Source: Hyphomonas sediminis (GTDB lineage: Bacteria > Pseudomonadota > Alphaproteobacteria > Caulobacterales > Hyphomonadaceae). From it: a DNA stretch of 64,000 bases. Location of the stretch: positions 992,001 through 1,056,000 of the forward strand of contig NZ_JAIEZP010000001.1 of NCBI RefSeq assembly GCF_019679475.1, in the 5' to 3' direction. The position numbers and the translations under genes were made by a program. Under the pieces are notes generated by a model that saw only the letters and a program-made list of their open reading frames with translations, was not told the origin of the DNA and did no database searches. Shown piece by piece: positions 52,873 to 62,513 of the stretch (its first letter is position 1; each line of letters starts with the position of its first letter).

Positions 52873-53604
52873 ATGAAGAAATCCGCATATCTGATTGCAG
52901 GCCTGATGCTGGCAGCCTGCACGACGCCGCCGGCTGAGGCACCCGTCGAGCCTTCTTCGGCGTCTATTGCGGCCTCCGATGAACAGCCTGTTTCCTGCGA
53001 AGCGCCCTATGGCTATGGCGGCTATGCCTTCTGGATCGAGGCGCCCGCAGTTCCGCCCGGCGCCACCCTTGTGCTCCAGCCCTGGTATATGTCCCAGCCC
53101 GGCGTGATGGACCCTGTTCCGGCGTCCTGCCTCGAAGGCGTTGAAATTTCCGGCCCCGGCTCACTCGGCGAAGATGGCCGCACGGTCGTCGTGGATGCCG
53201 ATGCCGGCGCGGGCGCGGCCATTCATGTGCGCGGCAAGGTGGGCGATGCCGGCATTTCAGGCCGCATCCTTGTATTCCATGAGGAAACCCAGCCCCTCGT
53301 CGGTGTCTGGCACCAGCCCGAAGAGGCCTGCGCGGGCACCACGCCCGTCCGGGAACTGATCTTTGATCCCGATGGCCGCTTCTCGCTCACCTGGACCCCG
53401 TTTGAGGTCTACAAGGATTATTGGGGTGGCTACACCTTCAATGATGGCCGGCTCGCGCTGAAGCCCGATGGCGGCAACCATACGCCGACCGACGCAAGCT
53501 TTGTGGGCGATGTCCAGCTCGATTCCGATACGCTGGTGATCAGCCCGGAACAGTTCGGCAATCCGTCCTCGGGCCTTTCATGCAGTGCGACCTTCCAGCG
53601 CTGA
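52873..53604 (+). CDS. Lipoprotein of unknown function (243 aa)
   Basis: A 243-aa protein with signal peptide and lipobox LAAC (Cys16), so it is anchored to a membrane facing the periplasm. After a Pro/Ala/Ser linker comes a beta-rich region with AKYD-like short repeats. The part PLVGVWHQPEEACAGTTPVRELIFDPDGRFSLTW followed by YKDYWGGYTFNDGRLALKPDGG resembles lipocalin-like or META/DUF domains, but I cannot assign a family. A cysteine pair late (about 150 and 237) could form a disulfide. It converges with the MFS gene. Confidence 0.75.
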   Translation: MKKSAYLIAGLMLAACTTPPAEAPVEPSSASIAASDEQPVSCEAPYGYGGYAFWIEAPAVPPGATLVLQPWYMSQPGVMDPVPASCLEGVEISGPGSLGEDGRTVVVDADAGAGAAIHVRGKVGDAGISGRILVFHEETQPLVGVWHQPEEACAGTTPVRELIFDPDGRFSLTWTPFEVYKDYWGGYTFNDGRLALKPDGGNHTPTDASFVGDVQLDSDTLVISPEQFGNPSSGLSCSATFQR

Positions 53605-53610
53605 ACATCT

Positions 53611-54858
53611 CTATTCGTTTGGAGTTAGCGGGCGGCGCGCGGTCACCAGAAGGGAATAGACCGCGAGTGCCCCGATCATGGCGGATGCCCCAAGCAATGG
53701 CAGGGCGTGGTTCACTTGATAAAGCCAGGCACCGATGATTGGCCCGAAGATGAAACCTCCGGGCGGGGCGACTGCCAGCAGCGCCGCTGCGCCGCCCTGT
53801 TCCTCGCGACTTACCGAAAGACTGCCCAGCGCGTTGGCAGACGGGATGGCCAGCGCCGCGCCCGCGCCCACCACAAGGAAGCAGGCGTAAACGACATAGA
53901 GTTCGTGAAAAATGTCCGCAAACAGATAACCGGCCGACACCATCACCAACCCGATGGGCAGCACCTTGCGCGGATCGGGTCGCACCCGGTTGATATAGCC
54001 GAACTGCACGATCAATGAAGCGATCGCGTAGCAGGCAAAGGTGATGCCGGTATAGAGTACGGCGGCCTTGCCTGCCTCGTCGCCCAGCCGCTCGGTAAGC
54101 TGGTAGCGGTCCTCGATGAACCAGGCGAGTGTCTGCTGCATCATGCCGATGGCGATGAAATAGGTCAGCAGGAACAGGAGGTGGGGGCGCATCCGCGTGT
54201 CCATAAGCGACAGCGGCTTTGGCCGCGGCGCATTCCGCTCTCGCTTCACGGTTTTGGGCAGGGTGAAGCCCACCAGCACACCCACCACCAGGCAGAAAAC
54301 AATCGTGCCCCAGAGCGGGGCCAGCGCGCCGAACGGGGCCAGCACGGCGGCGCCCGCCGGCCCGATGATGGAGCCAATCGCCATCGCTGCGCCGATCATG
54401 CCAAGGCCGGCGGCCCGGTTCACTGGCGTTGTCGCGTCCGTCATTGCCGCCATCGCTGCGGGTTGCAGGCCGGGCGCCAGCAGGCCGAACCACGCGCGCA
54501 CGAAGATCAGGAGGAATAGCAGAGAGGTTCCCGCGACCAGTCCGGCAAGGCCAGCCTCCAGCGCAAACAGGAATGCCATATTGGTCAGCGCCGTCGCAAA
54601 GAGGGAGAACACCATCACCCGCTTGCGGCCCACCCGGTCGGCGATCCGCCCCCAGACCGGGATCATCACGGCAAACAGGACCGTGGAGAGGGTCATGATC
54701 GCGGCCACTTCCATCTCGCCCAGGCCCGCCTTGCGGGTCAGCGGTGTGACAACCACGAAGTTGATGCTCATGCCCGCGCCTACGGCCACCGTCGCCAGCA
54801 TCAGCATTCCCTGCTGGAACGCCGATAGCGGATGCAGCGGTGTTTCGTGTGTGCTCAT
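53611..54858 (-). CDS. MFS transporter
   Basis: A 415-aa integral membrane transporter with 12 predicted helices. The motif A-like loop GRIADRVGRKRVMVFSLFA between helices 2 and 3 marks the major facilitator superfamily, and AGLGMIGAAMAIGSIIGPAGAAVL resembles motif C of antiporters (drug:H+ type). Efflux of drugs or other small molecules is the likeliest role; the substrate is unknown. Start ATG at 54858. Convergent with the lipoprotein gene. Confidence 0.9.
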   Translation of the reverse strand: MSTHETPLHPLSAFQQGMLMLATVAVGAGMSINFVVVTPLTRKAGLGEMEVAAIMTLSTVLFAVMIPVWGRIADRVGRKRVMVFSLFATALTNMAFLFALEAGLAGLVAGTSLLFLLIFVRAWFGLLAPGLQPAAMAAMTDATTPVNRAAGLGMIGAAMAIGSIIGPAGAAVLAPFGALAPLWGTIVFCLVVGVLVGFTLPKTVKRERNAPRPKPLSLMDTRMRPHLLFLLTYFIAIGMMQQTLAWFIEDRYQLTERLGDEAGKAAVLYTGITFACYAIASLIVQFGYINRVRPDPRKVLPIGLVMVSAGYLFADIFHELYVVYACFLVVGAGAALAIPSANALGSLSVSREEQGGAAALLAVAPPGGFIFGPIIGAWLYQVNHALPLLGASAMIGALAVYSLLVTARRPLTPNE

Positions 54859-55017
54859 TCTCGGCGCCCCTTAAAAGATATACCAAACTAGGGCGCCCCG
54901 ACGCCCTTGCCAAACCCCATCTTCAGATCGGGGCGCGGCACTGGTGCGCTTGCCTCAAACGGCGGCGCCCCCTAAGTCTCGGGCCAAAGCCCTAACGCCG
55001 CATGGAGGCAAAGGCCA

Positions 55018-55311
55018 ATGGCCGCCATTCTCGACGTCATTCTGGTGATCCTGAACATCATCACCTGGATCATCATCATCCAGGCTGTGCTCTCCTGGCT
55101 GGTTGCATTCAATGTCATCAGCCTGCACAACCCCACCGTCCGGTCCATCTGGTCCGGGCTCGAGCGGATGACCGAACCAGTCTACCGCCCCATCCGGAAT
55201 ATCCTTCCGCCGATGCAGGGGCTCGACCTGACTCCGATGGTCGTCCTCCTGATCATCTTCTTCCTGCGGCAGGTGATCGCGCGGTACGCTTACGGCCTCG
55301 TTCCGTTCTGA
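55018..55311 (+). CDS. YggT family membrane protein
   Basis: A 97-aa protein with two membrane segments: the N-terminal LVILNIITWIIIIQAVLSWLV and the C-terminal VVLLIIFFLRQVI. The motif VYRPIRNILPPMQGLDLTPMVVLLI is the family signature. YggT-type proteins are linked to osmotic shock resistance, cell division and photosystem biogenesis in different lineages. yggT, DUF167 and folD in this order are a known alphaproteobacterial arrangement. Confidence 0.93.
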   Translation: MAAILDVILVILNIITWIIIIQAVLSWLVAFNVISLHNPTVRSIWSGLERMTEPVYRPIRNILPPMQGLDLTPMVVLLIIFFLRQVIARYAYGLVPF

Positions 55312-55342
55312 TTTGTCCTCAAACGTACTCAAAAATACACTG

Positions 55343-55648
55343 ATGCGACACAGATTGACCGTTCGCGTCCAGCCAAAGGCATCGTCTGACCGTCTCGACG
55401 GCTGGGCGCGCGATGATGCCGGACGGTCCTTCCTGAAGCTCCGCGTCCGCGCGCTTCCGGAGGAGGGGGCGGCCAACGCCGCCGTCGAAGCCCTTGTGGC
55501 AAAAGCGCTCGGCCTGCCGAAGTCTGCGGTGAAGGTGGTGACGGGCGGCAAGAACCGCCTTAAAGGCCTCGACATCGAAGGGCCGGATGAGCTCGCGGCC
55601 CGGATCAGCGGACTTGCGGGTGGCAGTGATGGCAGCAGTGAAAATTGA
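55343..55648 (+). CDS. DUF167 family protein (YggU)
   Basis: A 101-aa protein of the YggU/DUF167 fold: [49 protein letters not shown] and [16 protein letters not shown]. The ATG at 55343 starts at the family beginning; a TTG at 55313 would extend it by ten residues. It overlaps the folD start by 20 nt. Confidence 0.93.
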   Translation: MRHRLTVRVQPKASSDRLDGWARDDAGRSFLKLRVRALPEEGAANAAVEALVAKALGLPKSAVKVVTGGKNRLKGLDIEGPDELAARISGLAGGSDGSSEN

Positions 55649-56516
55649 CGGAAACGCCGTAGCGGCAGATGTGAAATCTGCAGTGGCCGCAGCAGTGTCC
55701 ACTCTTCCCGGAAAACCCTGCCTGGCCGTTGTGCTGGTCGGCGAAGACCCCGCCAGCGAGGTCTATGTCCGCAACAAGGTGAAATCCACCGAAGCGGCGG
55801 GCATGGTCTCTATCCACCACCGGCTGCCCGCCACGGCCACGCAAGACGAAGTCGAACGCCTCATCGAAAGCCTGAACGCCGATCCGGAAGTCGACGGCAT
55901 CCTGCTTCAGCTGCCGCTACCCAAGGGCCTCGACGCTGATGCGGCCATCGAAAAGATCAATCCTGACAAGGATGTGGACGGGCTCACCGAAATCTCTGCC
56001 GGGCGCCTCAGCCTCGGTAAGCCGGGCCTGCGCCCGTGCACGCCGGTTGGCTCCGTCATCCTCGCCAAACGTGCGCTTGGCCCTGATCTGACAGGGAAAA
56101 ATGTCGTCGTCATCGGCCGCTCGATCCTCGTCGGCAAGCCCGCCGCGCTGCTCTTCCTTGCCGAAAACTGCACCGTCACTATCGCCCACAGCAAGACGGC
56201 CGATCTACCCGGCCTCTGCCGCACGGCCGACATTCTGGTGCCCGCCGTGGGCCGGCCTGAAATGGTGCGCGGCGATTGGGTGAAGCCCGGCGCGACGGTG
56301 ATCGATGTGGGCATTAACCGCATTCCCGCGCCGGAAAAGGGCGAGGGCAAGACGCGGCTGGTGGGCGACGCACACTATGAAAGCTGCGCGGCAGTGGCTG
56401 GGTTCATCACGCCGGTGCCGGGCGGCGTTGGCCCGATGACAATCGCCTGCCTCCTGCGCAATACGGTGCTGGCGGCCTGCGCGCGGCGCGGCTGGTCTGT
56501 GCCAGCCGGGCTGTGA
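55629..56516 (+). CDS. folD: Methylene-THF dehydrogenase/cyclohydrolase FolD
   Basis: A 295-aa bifunctional one-carbon enzyme, converting 5,10-methylene-THF to 10-formyl-THF with NADP. The signature [23 protein letters not shown] carries the catalytic Lys. [30 protein letters not shown] and the Rossmann motif [18 protein letters not shown] are complete, as is the end [16 protein letters not shown]. The ATG at 55629 gives the family start; earlier codons belong to the DUF167 frame overlap. Confidence 0.97.
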   Translation: MAAVKIDGNAVAADVKSAVAAAVSTLPGKPCLAVVLVGEDPASEVYVRNKVKSTEAAGMVSIHHRLPATATQDEVERLIESLNADPEVDGILLQLPLPKGLDADAAIEKINPDKDVDGLTEISAGRLSLGKPGLRPCTPVGSVILAKRALGPDLTGKNVVVIGRSILVGKPAALLFLAENCTVTIAHSKTADLPGLCRTADILVPAVGRPEMVRGDWVKPGATVIDVGINRIPAPEKGEGKTRLVGDAHYESCAAVAGFITPVPGGVGPMTIACLLRNTVLAACARRGWSVPAGL

Positions 56517-56761
56517 GCCAGAGCCATTCCCCGCCAGAGTCGGGACAATTCCGGACACTTTGGGACAAACAGGGCGGTCTTTGCGCCCTTTGTGGTCAGC
56601 CAATGCCACAACACCGCTTCGAAGTGGCCCATGCCACCCTCTGGAAGAAGTGCCGGCCGAGCTTTGACCATATCCGTGCCCGCGCGCGCGGCGGATCAGA
56701 CAAGCCGGAAAACCTCCAGCTCGCCCATGCCGAATGCAATTGGCGGAAGGGCCGGGGCTAG
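56513..56761 (+). CDS. Small HNH endonuclease-domain protein
   Basis: An 82-aa protein starting at GTG (56513), which overlaps the folD stop as GTGA. Cysteines LCALCGQPM and the C-terminal [31 protein letters not shown] form the HNH/zinc pattern (D-H...N...H). At this size it is only the HNH domain, as in stand-alone HNH proteins of prophages or repair clusters. Function unknown. Confidence 0.82.
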   Translation: MSQSHSPPESGQFRTLWDKQGGLCALCGQPMPQHRFEVAHATLWKKCRPSFDHIRARARGGSDKPENLQLAHAECNWRKGRG

Positions 56762-56774
56762 CCCCGGAAAAGAC

Positions 56775-56804
56775 AAGCCCCCGAACCTTTCGGATCGGGG
56801 GCTT
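56775..56804. terminator. Bidirectional terminator between the HNH gene and sdhB
   Basis: AAGCCCCCGA (56775-56784) and TCGGGGGCTT (56795-56804) are perfect complements. The hairpin lies between convergent genes, 14 nt after the HNH stop codon and 38 nt before the sdhB end. Short A and T ends only, so efficiency is uncertain. Confidence 0.65.
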
Positions 56805-56841
56805 GCGGAAACTTCGAGAGGCACCGTCCTGGCCGGATGGC

Positions 56842-57624
56842 TTACGCCTGGCGCTCGACCATCATGTGCTTGATGCTGGCGATGGCCTTGGCGGGGTTGA
56901 GACCCTTCGGGCAGACCTGCGCGCAGTTCATGATGGTGTGGCAGCGATAGAGCTTGAACGGATCTTCGAGCGCGTCGAGACGTTCGCCGGTTGCTTCATC
57001 GCGGCTGTCGATCAGCCAGCGGTAAGCCTGCAGCAGGGCTGCCGGGCCGAGATACTTGTCGCCATTCCACCAATAGGATGGGCAGGAGGTGGAGCAGGAC
57101 GCGCAGAGAATGCACTCATAGAGGCCATCGAGCTTCTCGCGGTCCTCAGCCGACTGGCGCCATTCCTTCTCCGGCGTCGGCGTAGCCGTCTGCAGGAAGG
57201 GCTGCACATAGGCGTGCTGGGCGTAGAAGTTGGTGAGGTCCGGGATGAGGTCTTTGACGACCGGCTGGCTCGGCAGCGGGGCGATGACAACTTCACCGGA
57301 GGGGAGCTCCTCGAAGCCCTTGGTGCAGGCGATCGTGTTGCGCCCGGCAATGTTCATCGCGCAGGAGCCGCAGACGCCTTCACGGCAGGAGCGGCGGAAG
57401 GCGAGGGTCGGGTCGATGTTGTTCTTGATGTAGATCAGAACGTCCAGGATCATCGTCCCGGCTTTGTCCATGTCCACCCAATAGGTGTCCCAGCGCGGAT
57501 TGCCGCCTTCTTCAGGGCTGAAGCGATAGATGCGGAAGGGGCGCAGATTGGTCGCGCCCTGAGGCTTCGGCCAGGTCTTGCCTTTTTTGACCTTGGAATT
57601 CTGGGGCAGGGTAAGCTGAACCAT
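56842..57624 (-). CDS. sdhB: Succinate dehydrogenase iron-sulfur subunit
   Basis: A 260-aa subunit with all three clusters visible: [2Fe-2S] in [16 protein letters not shown], [4Fe-4S] in [16 protein letters not shown], and [3Fe-4S] in [15 protein letters not shown]. It transfers electrons from SdhA to ubiquinone. Between it and sdhA lies an extra 109-aa gene, unusual for this operon. Confidence 0.98.
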   Translation of the reverse strand: MVQLTLPQNSKVKKGKTWPKPQGATNLRPFRIYRFSPEEGGNPRWDTYWVDMDKAGTMILDVLIYIKNNIDPTLAFRRSCREGVCGSCAMNIAGRNTIACTKGFEELPSGEVVIAPLPSQPVVKDLIPDLTNFYAQHAYVQPFLQTATPTPEKEWRQSAEDREKLDGLYECILCASCSTSCPSYWWNGDKYLGPAALLQAYRWLIDSRDEATGERLDALEDPFKLYRCHTIMNCAQVCPKGLNPAKAIASIKHMMVERQA

Positions 57625-57628
57625 CTCT

Positions 57629-57958
57629 CTATTCTTTCCCTAGGCTGTGCGTGCCGTTCTCGTCTGTTGATCTCAGGCGCGCCGTAATCACCGCGCCATC
57701 CGTAATACTGAAGCCGAAACCGTATCCACCCTGGCTCATGACACCCTTTTCCGAATGGCCGCTGACGGACGGCAGTATGGAAATGATGTCGTAGCCTTCC
57801 TCGTGCAGCGAGTTGCAGGCGGCCTCGATCAGGGTGGAGAGTTCGGCAAGATCTGCATGATGCGGATCGTCGACCAGTTTCTTGCCCCGTCCGAGGAGTT
57901 TCTTTTCTTCCTTCTTTTGCCGTCCGGCGCGAACCCAGACTGTCTTGTAGTGGCTCAT
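57629..57958 (-). CDS. Hypothetical protein between sdhA and sdhB (109 aa)
   Basis: A 109-aa protein starting at the ATG at 57958 ([22 protein letters not shown]). It has a basic N-terminus, an alpha-helical middle ([32 protein letters not shown]), and a beta-like C-terminus ([17 protein letters not shown]). The long-helix followed by EGY/W and strands resembles DUF4177-type small proteins, but I would not assign it. It lies 4 nt before sdhB and about 30 nt past the sdhA stop, in the same transcription unit. Confidence 0.75.
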   Translation of the reverse strand: MSHYKTVWVRAGRQKKEEKKLLGRGKKLVDDPHHADLAELSTLIEAACNSLHEEGYDIISILPSVSGHSEKGVMSQGGYGFGFSITDGAVITARLRSTDENGTHSLGKE

Positions 57959-57989
57959 CTGGGCACCGCGCCGGTTGCTGTTTCCTTGA

Positions 57990-59777
57990 TCAGTATACCC
58001 GTGCTTTCGGCTTGATATACTCGATCTCGTTGGAGAGCGTGTATTCGTGCACCGGACGGTAATCGAGCGTGACGTTGCCCGCCGCATCGCACCAGGCGAG
58101 CGTGTGCTTCATCCACTTCTGGTCATCACGGTCTGCGAAGTCCTCGCGGGCATGAGCGCCGCGGCTTTCTTCGCGCGTGACAGCCGAGTTCACCGTGACG
58201 GCGGCCTGGCAGATCAGGTTTTCAAATTCGAGCGCTTCGACGAGGTCGGTGTTCCAGACCATGCCGCGGTCTTTCACATCGATGCCAGGCACCTTCTTGT
58301 AGACTTCGGCGATGGCTTCGACGCCTTCCTTGAGAACCGGGCCGGTGCGGAAGACGGCGCAGTCGGACTGCATGGCCTTCTGCATTTCGAGACGCAACTT
58401 GGCGACTGGCTGGTCACCGGTTGCGTTGCGCATCTTGTCGAAGCGGTCGAGGTGCTTGTCGGTCGAGGCTTTCGGCAGCTCCGGCTGGCGGGCGCCAGCT
58501 TCGGTGGTCTCGCCGCAGCGGATGCCGGCAGCGCGGCCGAAGACGACGAGGTCGATCAGCGAGTTGGAGCCAAGGCGGTTTGCGCCGTGCACGGACACGC
58601 AGGCCGCTTCGCCCACCGCCATCAGGCCGGGGACGATGGCGTCCGGGTTGTCACCCTTCTTGGTCAGCACTTCGCCGTGATAGTTCGTCGGGATGCCGCC
58701 CATATTGTAGTGAACGGTCGGCAGAACCGGGATCGGCTCTTTCGTGACGTCCACGCCGGCGAAGATTTTCGCCGTTTCCGAGATGCCCGGAAGGCGCTCG
58801 TGCAGGGTGGCGGGCGAGAGGTGGTTGAGGTGGAGGAAGATGTGATCTTTCTCCGGACCCACGCCCCGGCCTTCGCGGATTTCCATCGTCATCGCGCGCG
58901 AAACGACATCGCGCGAGGCGAGGTCTTTGGCCGACGGGGCATAGCGCTCCATGAAGCGTTCGCCTTCGGAGTTCGTCAGATAACCGCCTTCACCGCGGGC
59001 GCCCTCGGTGATGAGGCAGCCTGAGCCGTAGATGCCGGTCGGGTGGAACTGGACGAATTCCATGTCCTGCAGCGGCAGGCCGGCGCGCAGCACCATGCCG
59101 CCACCATCGCCCGTGCAGGTGTGGGCCGAGGTGCAGGAGAAGTAGGCGCGGCCATAACCGCCGGTCGCCAGAATGGTTTTCTGGGCGCGGAAGCGGTGGA
59201 GCGTGCCATCGTCGAGTTTCCAGGCGGTCACGCCGCGGCAGACGCCATCGTCATCCATGATGAGGTCGAGGGCGAAATACTCGATGAAGAATTCGGTCTC
59301 TTCACGCACGCACTGGCCGTAAAGCGTGTGCAGCATCGCGTGGCCCGTCCGGTCGGCGGCGGCGCAGGTGCGCTGCACCGGGCCTTCGCCGAAATTGCGG
59401 GTCATGCCGCCGAAGGCGCGTTGGTAGATCTTGCCTTCCTCAGTACGAGAGAAGGGCATGCCCCAGTGTTCCAGCTCGTAAACGGCCGCCGGAGCGTTGC
59501 GCACGAGATATTCGATCGCGTCCTGGTCGCCGAGCCAGTCGGAGCCCTTGACGGTGTCGTACATGTGCCACTGCCAGCTGTCCTCGGACATGTTGCCGAG
59601 CGAGGCGGCGATGCCGCCCTGGGCGGCGACCGTGTGGGAGCGGGTGGGGAAGACCTTGGTGATACAGGCCGTGCGAAGGCCGGCCTGCGCTGCGCCGAGG
59701 GCTGCGCGAAGACCGGAGCCGCCGGCGCCGACCACGACAACGTCGTAGGTGTGATCAATCCAGTTATAGCTGCTCAT
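57990..59777 (-). CDS. sdhA: Succinate dehydrogenase flavoprotein subunit
   Basis: A 595-aa covalently flavinylated subunit. The N-terminal FAD motif [21 protein letters not shown] is at 13-33; the flavinylation His lies in [17 protein letters not shown]; the active-site block [16 protein letters not shown] sequence reads [15 protein letters not shown] and H catalytic regions ([15 protein letters not shown]) are intact. The ATG at 59777 is set by the family start. TCA cycle and respiratory chain enzyme of the inner membrane. Confidence 0.98.
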   Translation of the reverse strand: MSSYNWIDHTYDVVVVGAGGSGLRAALGAAQAGLRTACITKVFPTRSHTVAAQGGIAASLGNMSEDSWQWHMYDTVKGSDWLGDQDAIEYLVRNAPAAVYELEHWGMPFSRTEEGKIYQRAFGGMTRNFGEGPVQRTCAAADRTGHAMLHTLYGQCVREETEFFIEYFALDLIMDDDGVCRGVTAWKLDDGTLHRFRAQKTILATGGYGRAYFSCTSAHTCTGDGGGMVLRAGLPLQDMEFVQFHPTGIYGSGCLITEGARGEGGYLTNSEGERFMERYAPSAKDLASRDVVSRAMTMEIREGRGVGPEKDHIFLHLNHLSPATLHERLPGISETAKIFAGVDVTKEPIPVLPTVHYNMGGIPTNYHGEVLTKKGDNPDAIVPGLMAVGEAACVSVHGANRLGSNSLIDLVVFGRAAGIRCGETTEAGARQPELPKASTDKHLDRFDKMRNATGDQPVAKLRLEMQKAMQSDCAVFRTGPVLKEGVEAIAEVYKKVPGIDVKDRGMVWNTDLVEALEFENLICQAAVTVNSAVTREESRGAHAREDFADRDDQKWMKHTLAWCDAAGNVTLDYRPVHEYTLSNEIEYIKPKARVY

Positions 59778-59802
59778 TGTGCGTGTCTCTTCTTCGCGTG
59801 TC

Positions 59803-60195
59803 TCAACCGGCCGTCCAGATGCGCAGCACCGACACGACAACCACGACGAACAGCGCGGTGGTGGCGAAGGTGTTGAGGATCAGGAGAGCGGAGCGGGTGC
59901 CGGACTTGGCGATATAGTCTTCGATCACGACCTGCATGCCGAGGCGCATATGAAAGAAGGCTGTGCCGGCGGTCAGGATCAGGAGGATGGCGTTCAGGGG
60001 GCTCGCGATCCACTCGAGGGCGCCTTCATAGCCGCCGCTGACGGCGCAGATGATGGCGTAGAGGAACCAGGGCACCAGAAAGGCAAGCGCGATGGCGGAC
60101 ACGCGCTGGCGGATGTGGTGCATCGTGCCGGATTTGGCAGAGCCGAGGCCGCGTGCGGCTTTGATCGGGGTGAGGAACTCGCCGTTGGAGGACAT
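59803..60195 (-). CDS. sdhD: Succinate dehydrogenase membrane anchor subunit SdhD
   Basis: A 130-aa membrane protein with three helices (about 30-55, 63-85, 97-125) and the motif [23 protein letters not shown]. The H in [14 protein letters not shown] (about 81) matches the heme ligand of SdhD. It anchors SdhAB and forms part of the ubiquinone site. Spaced 15 nt from sdhC. Confidence 0.93.
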   Translation of the reverse strand: MSSNGEFLTPIKAARGLGSAKSGTMHHIRQRVSAIALAFLVPWFLYAIICAVSGGYEGALEWIASPLNAILLILTAGTAFFHMRLGMQVVIEDYIAKSGTRSALLILNTFATTALFVVVVVSVLRIWTAG

Positions 60196-60210
60196 TGGAC
60201 TTTCTCCCCG

Positions 60211-60609
60211 TTAAACGCCGGACGTCACGAAGATCAGCACAGCTGCGCCGATGATCGCAAAAGCGTAGTTGAAGATCGAAACCTGGCTGGCAAGCTTCGG
60301 CGAGAAGCCGATACGCGGGCCATCCCACAGCATGTGGCGGATGCCGTTTGCGAAGTGGAAGAGAACCGCAAAGGCCCAGAGGAACAGGACGATCTTCCCG
60401 AACAGGGAGGTGATGATCCCTTCCACATAGCCATAGGCCTCGGGGCCGGTGGCGAGCGCGATCAGCCAGGCGGCGATCAGGAAGGTTCCGAGATAGAGCC
60501 CCACGCCGGTGATGCGCTGCGTAATGGAAGCAAGCATGGTGGCATGGAAGCGCCACACCTGAAGGTGTGGGGACAAGGGGCGCGTGGCGGCGCGCTGCGG
60601 TCCGGACAT
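60211..60609 (-). CDS. sdhC: Succinate dehydrogenase cytochrome b556 subunit SdhC
   Basis: A 132-aa heme-binding anchor. Typical motifs are RPLSPHLQVWRFHATMLASITQRITGVGL and the heme region LFHFANGIRHMLWD. Three membrane helices. It is the first gene of the operon sdhC-sdhD-sdhA-(109-aa gene)-sdhB. Promoter not identified in the 96-nt gap to the divergent DUF885 gene. Confidence 0.95.
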   Translation of the reverse strand: MSGPQRAATRPLSPHLQVWRFHATMLASITQRITGVGLYLGTFLIAAWLIALATGPEAYGYVEGIITSLFGKIVLFLWAFAVLFHFANGIRHMLWDGPRIGFSPKLASQVSIFNYAFAIIGAAVLIFVTSGV

Positions 60610-60705
60610 TGGGATTCCTCGCGTGCAAATGGATGCTGGGTGCTGGCATCCGCTTCTACGAGCCTCTAGGGTCGTGTCAACGCAGGTGCAATGAGGAGCG
60701 ACAAT

Positions 60706-62454
60706 ATGAGACCAGCTATTTTCGCGCTCCTGCTATTCGCGGTGCCTGCCCTTGCCCTTGCGCAAACGCCCGATCCGCTGGACGCGCTGGTCATCGAATA
60801 TGAGGCGCATGTGCGCCAGTCAGACCCCGATCAGGCCGCACATAGCGCCGATCTGGAGCCGCGGCACTGGCGGGATGTGGCGCCGGAAACGATCGCCGTC
60901 CGCGCCGGGGCGGCCCGGACGCTGCTGGCCAAAGTCGAGGCAGCAGAAACTGAGCGAAAAGTCGACAAGGCCATCCTGACGCGCCTGCTGAATGACGAAA
61001 TCAATGATTTCCGCTTTGATTCGGCCCGCATTCCCTTCACCGGAGACTGGGGGTTCCAGGCCGAGCCGCTGTTTGCGGCCATGCGCCTGCGCATTCGCAC
61101 CGTGGAAGAGGCAGAAGCCTGGATCGCGCGCCTGAACGACGTGCCCCGATATTTTGCCCAGAACCGCGAGAACATGATGCGCGGCATCGCCACCGGCTGG
61201 ACGGCGCATGCAGATCCGCTGGGCACCATGCGGGCGCAGATCGCGGCGCAGGTGGTCGATGATGTGGCGCAGAGTGAGCTTTACCGGCCTTTCCTGGAAA
61301 TGCCGGACAGTATCGACCCAGAGTCCAGATTAAGGCTTCAGGCGGCCGGGCTCGAAGCTGCGGGTCGCGCCATGACGGCCTACCGCGAAACACTTGAGTT
61401 CATTGACGGGACTTATGTGCCGGCAGCGCGCAAGGGTGCCGGCATCGCTTCGCTGAAAGATGGCCGGAAGGTCTACGCCTCGCTGATCGAAGCCCACACC
61501 GCCGGGGCGGGCTATTCGGCCGAGCAGATCCACGCGATTGGCCTGGAGGAGGTCGCCCGCATTCGCGCGGCCATGGAGGCGATCATCGCCGATACCGGCT
61601 TTGAAGGCAGCTTCGCCGACTTCCTGGTGTTCCTGCGGACCGATCCGCAATTCTATGCCCAGAGCGACGCAGAGCTGATGGCGGCAGCGCGGGAGATTTC
61701 AGCCCGGTTGGACGCGATCCTGCCGGATTATTTCAACCACCTGCCGCGCCTTGGCTACACGGTCGAGCCGGTGCCCGCCTCGATTGCGCCGGGGTATACG
61801 TCCGGGCGGTATATGTCGGGCGACCCCTCCGAGGGGCGGACGGCTGCCTATCTCGTCAACACCTTTGCGCTGGACCAGCGGCCACTCTACGAACTGCCGG
61901 CCCTGTCGGCGCATGAGGCCGTGCCGGGCCACCACCTGCAGATCGCGCTCGCACAGGAAATGGCGGGCCAGCCCTGGTTCCGGCAGAATTATTACGCGAC
62001 CTCCTTTGGCGAAGGCTGGGGCCTTTATGCTGAATACCTCGCCAGCGAAGCCGGGCTGATGCAGGCGCCGTATGAGCAGTTCGGCGCGCTCTCGATGGAG
62101 ATGTGGCGGGCTTGCCGGCTGGTCGCGGATACAGGCCTGCACTGGTATGGCTGGACGCGCGAAAAGGCTGAGGCGTGTTTCAAGGAAAACACCGCACTTG
62201 CTCCGCTGAACATCCAGACCGAGGTGACCCGCTATATCGGCTGGCCGGGGCAGGCGACGGCCTACAAGATCGGTGAGCTGAAAATCCGGGCGCTGCGGGC
62301 GGAAGCCGAAGCCGCGCTGGGAGACGCGTTCAACATCCGCGCTTTCCATGATGTCGTGCTGGGGCAGGGCGCGGTGCCGATGGATGTTCTGGACATGCAG
62401 GTGAAGGGGTGGGTTGCCGCGCAGGTGCCTGCCGAAATGCCGGCGGCGCCCTAG
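60706..62454 (+). CDS. DUF885 family protein (peptidase-like), secreted
   Basis: A 582-aa protein with a Sec signal peptide (cleavage after ALALA, near residue 20). The zinc-type motif HEAVPGHH is at 403-410, typical of DUF885, which is related to M2/M3-like gluzincins; the partner Glu is likely in the GEGWGLYAE segment downstream. AGGAG lies 7 nt before the ATG at 60706; an ATG five codons earlier is possible. Periplasmic peptidase activity is a family-level prediction. Confidence 0.9.
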   Translation: MRPAIFALLLFAVPALALAQTPDPLDALVIEYEAHVRQSDPDQAAHSADLEPRHWRDVAPETIAVRAGAARTLLAKVEAAETERKVDKAILTRLLNDEINDFRFDSARIPFTGDWGFQAEPLFAAMRLRIRTVEEAEAWIARLNDVPRYFAQNRENMMRGIATGWTAHADPLGTMRAQIAAQVVDDVAQSELYRPFLEMPDSIDPESRLRLQAAGLEAAGRAMTAYRETLEFIDGTYVPAARKGAGIASLKDGRKVYASLIEAHTAGAGYSAEQIHAIGLEEVARIRAAMEAIIADTGFEGSFADFLVFLRTDPQFYAQSDAELMAAAREISARLDAILPDYFNHLPRLGYTVEPVPASIAPGYTSGRYMSGDPSEGRTAAYLVNTFALDQRPLYELPALSAHEAVPGHHLQIALAQEMAGQPWFRQNYYATSFGEGWGLYAEYLASEAGLMQAPYEQFGALSMEMWRACRLVADTGLHWYGWTREKAEACFKENTALAPLNIQTEVTRYIGWPGQATAYKIGELKIRALRAEAEAALGDAFNIRAFHDVVLGQGAVPMDVLDMQVKGWVAAQVPAEMPAAP

Positions 62455-62513
62455 GCTTTAATTGACAGCCGGAGCTTGTTCTTTCCAGCGCGCCTCTCCA
62501 AATGGGGCGGGCC

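Noticed and set aside
53540-54913. 457-aa frame overlapping the MFS transporter
   Set aside because: It lacks hydrophobic helices and reads as an out-of-frame translation of the MFS gene.
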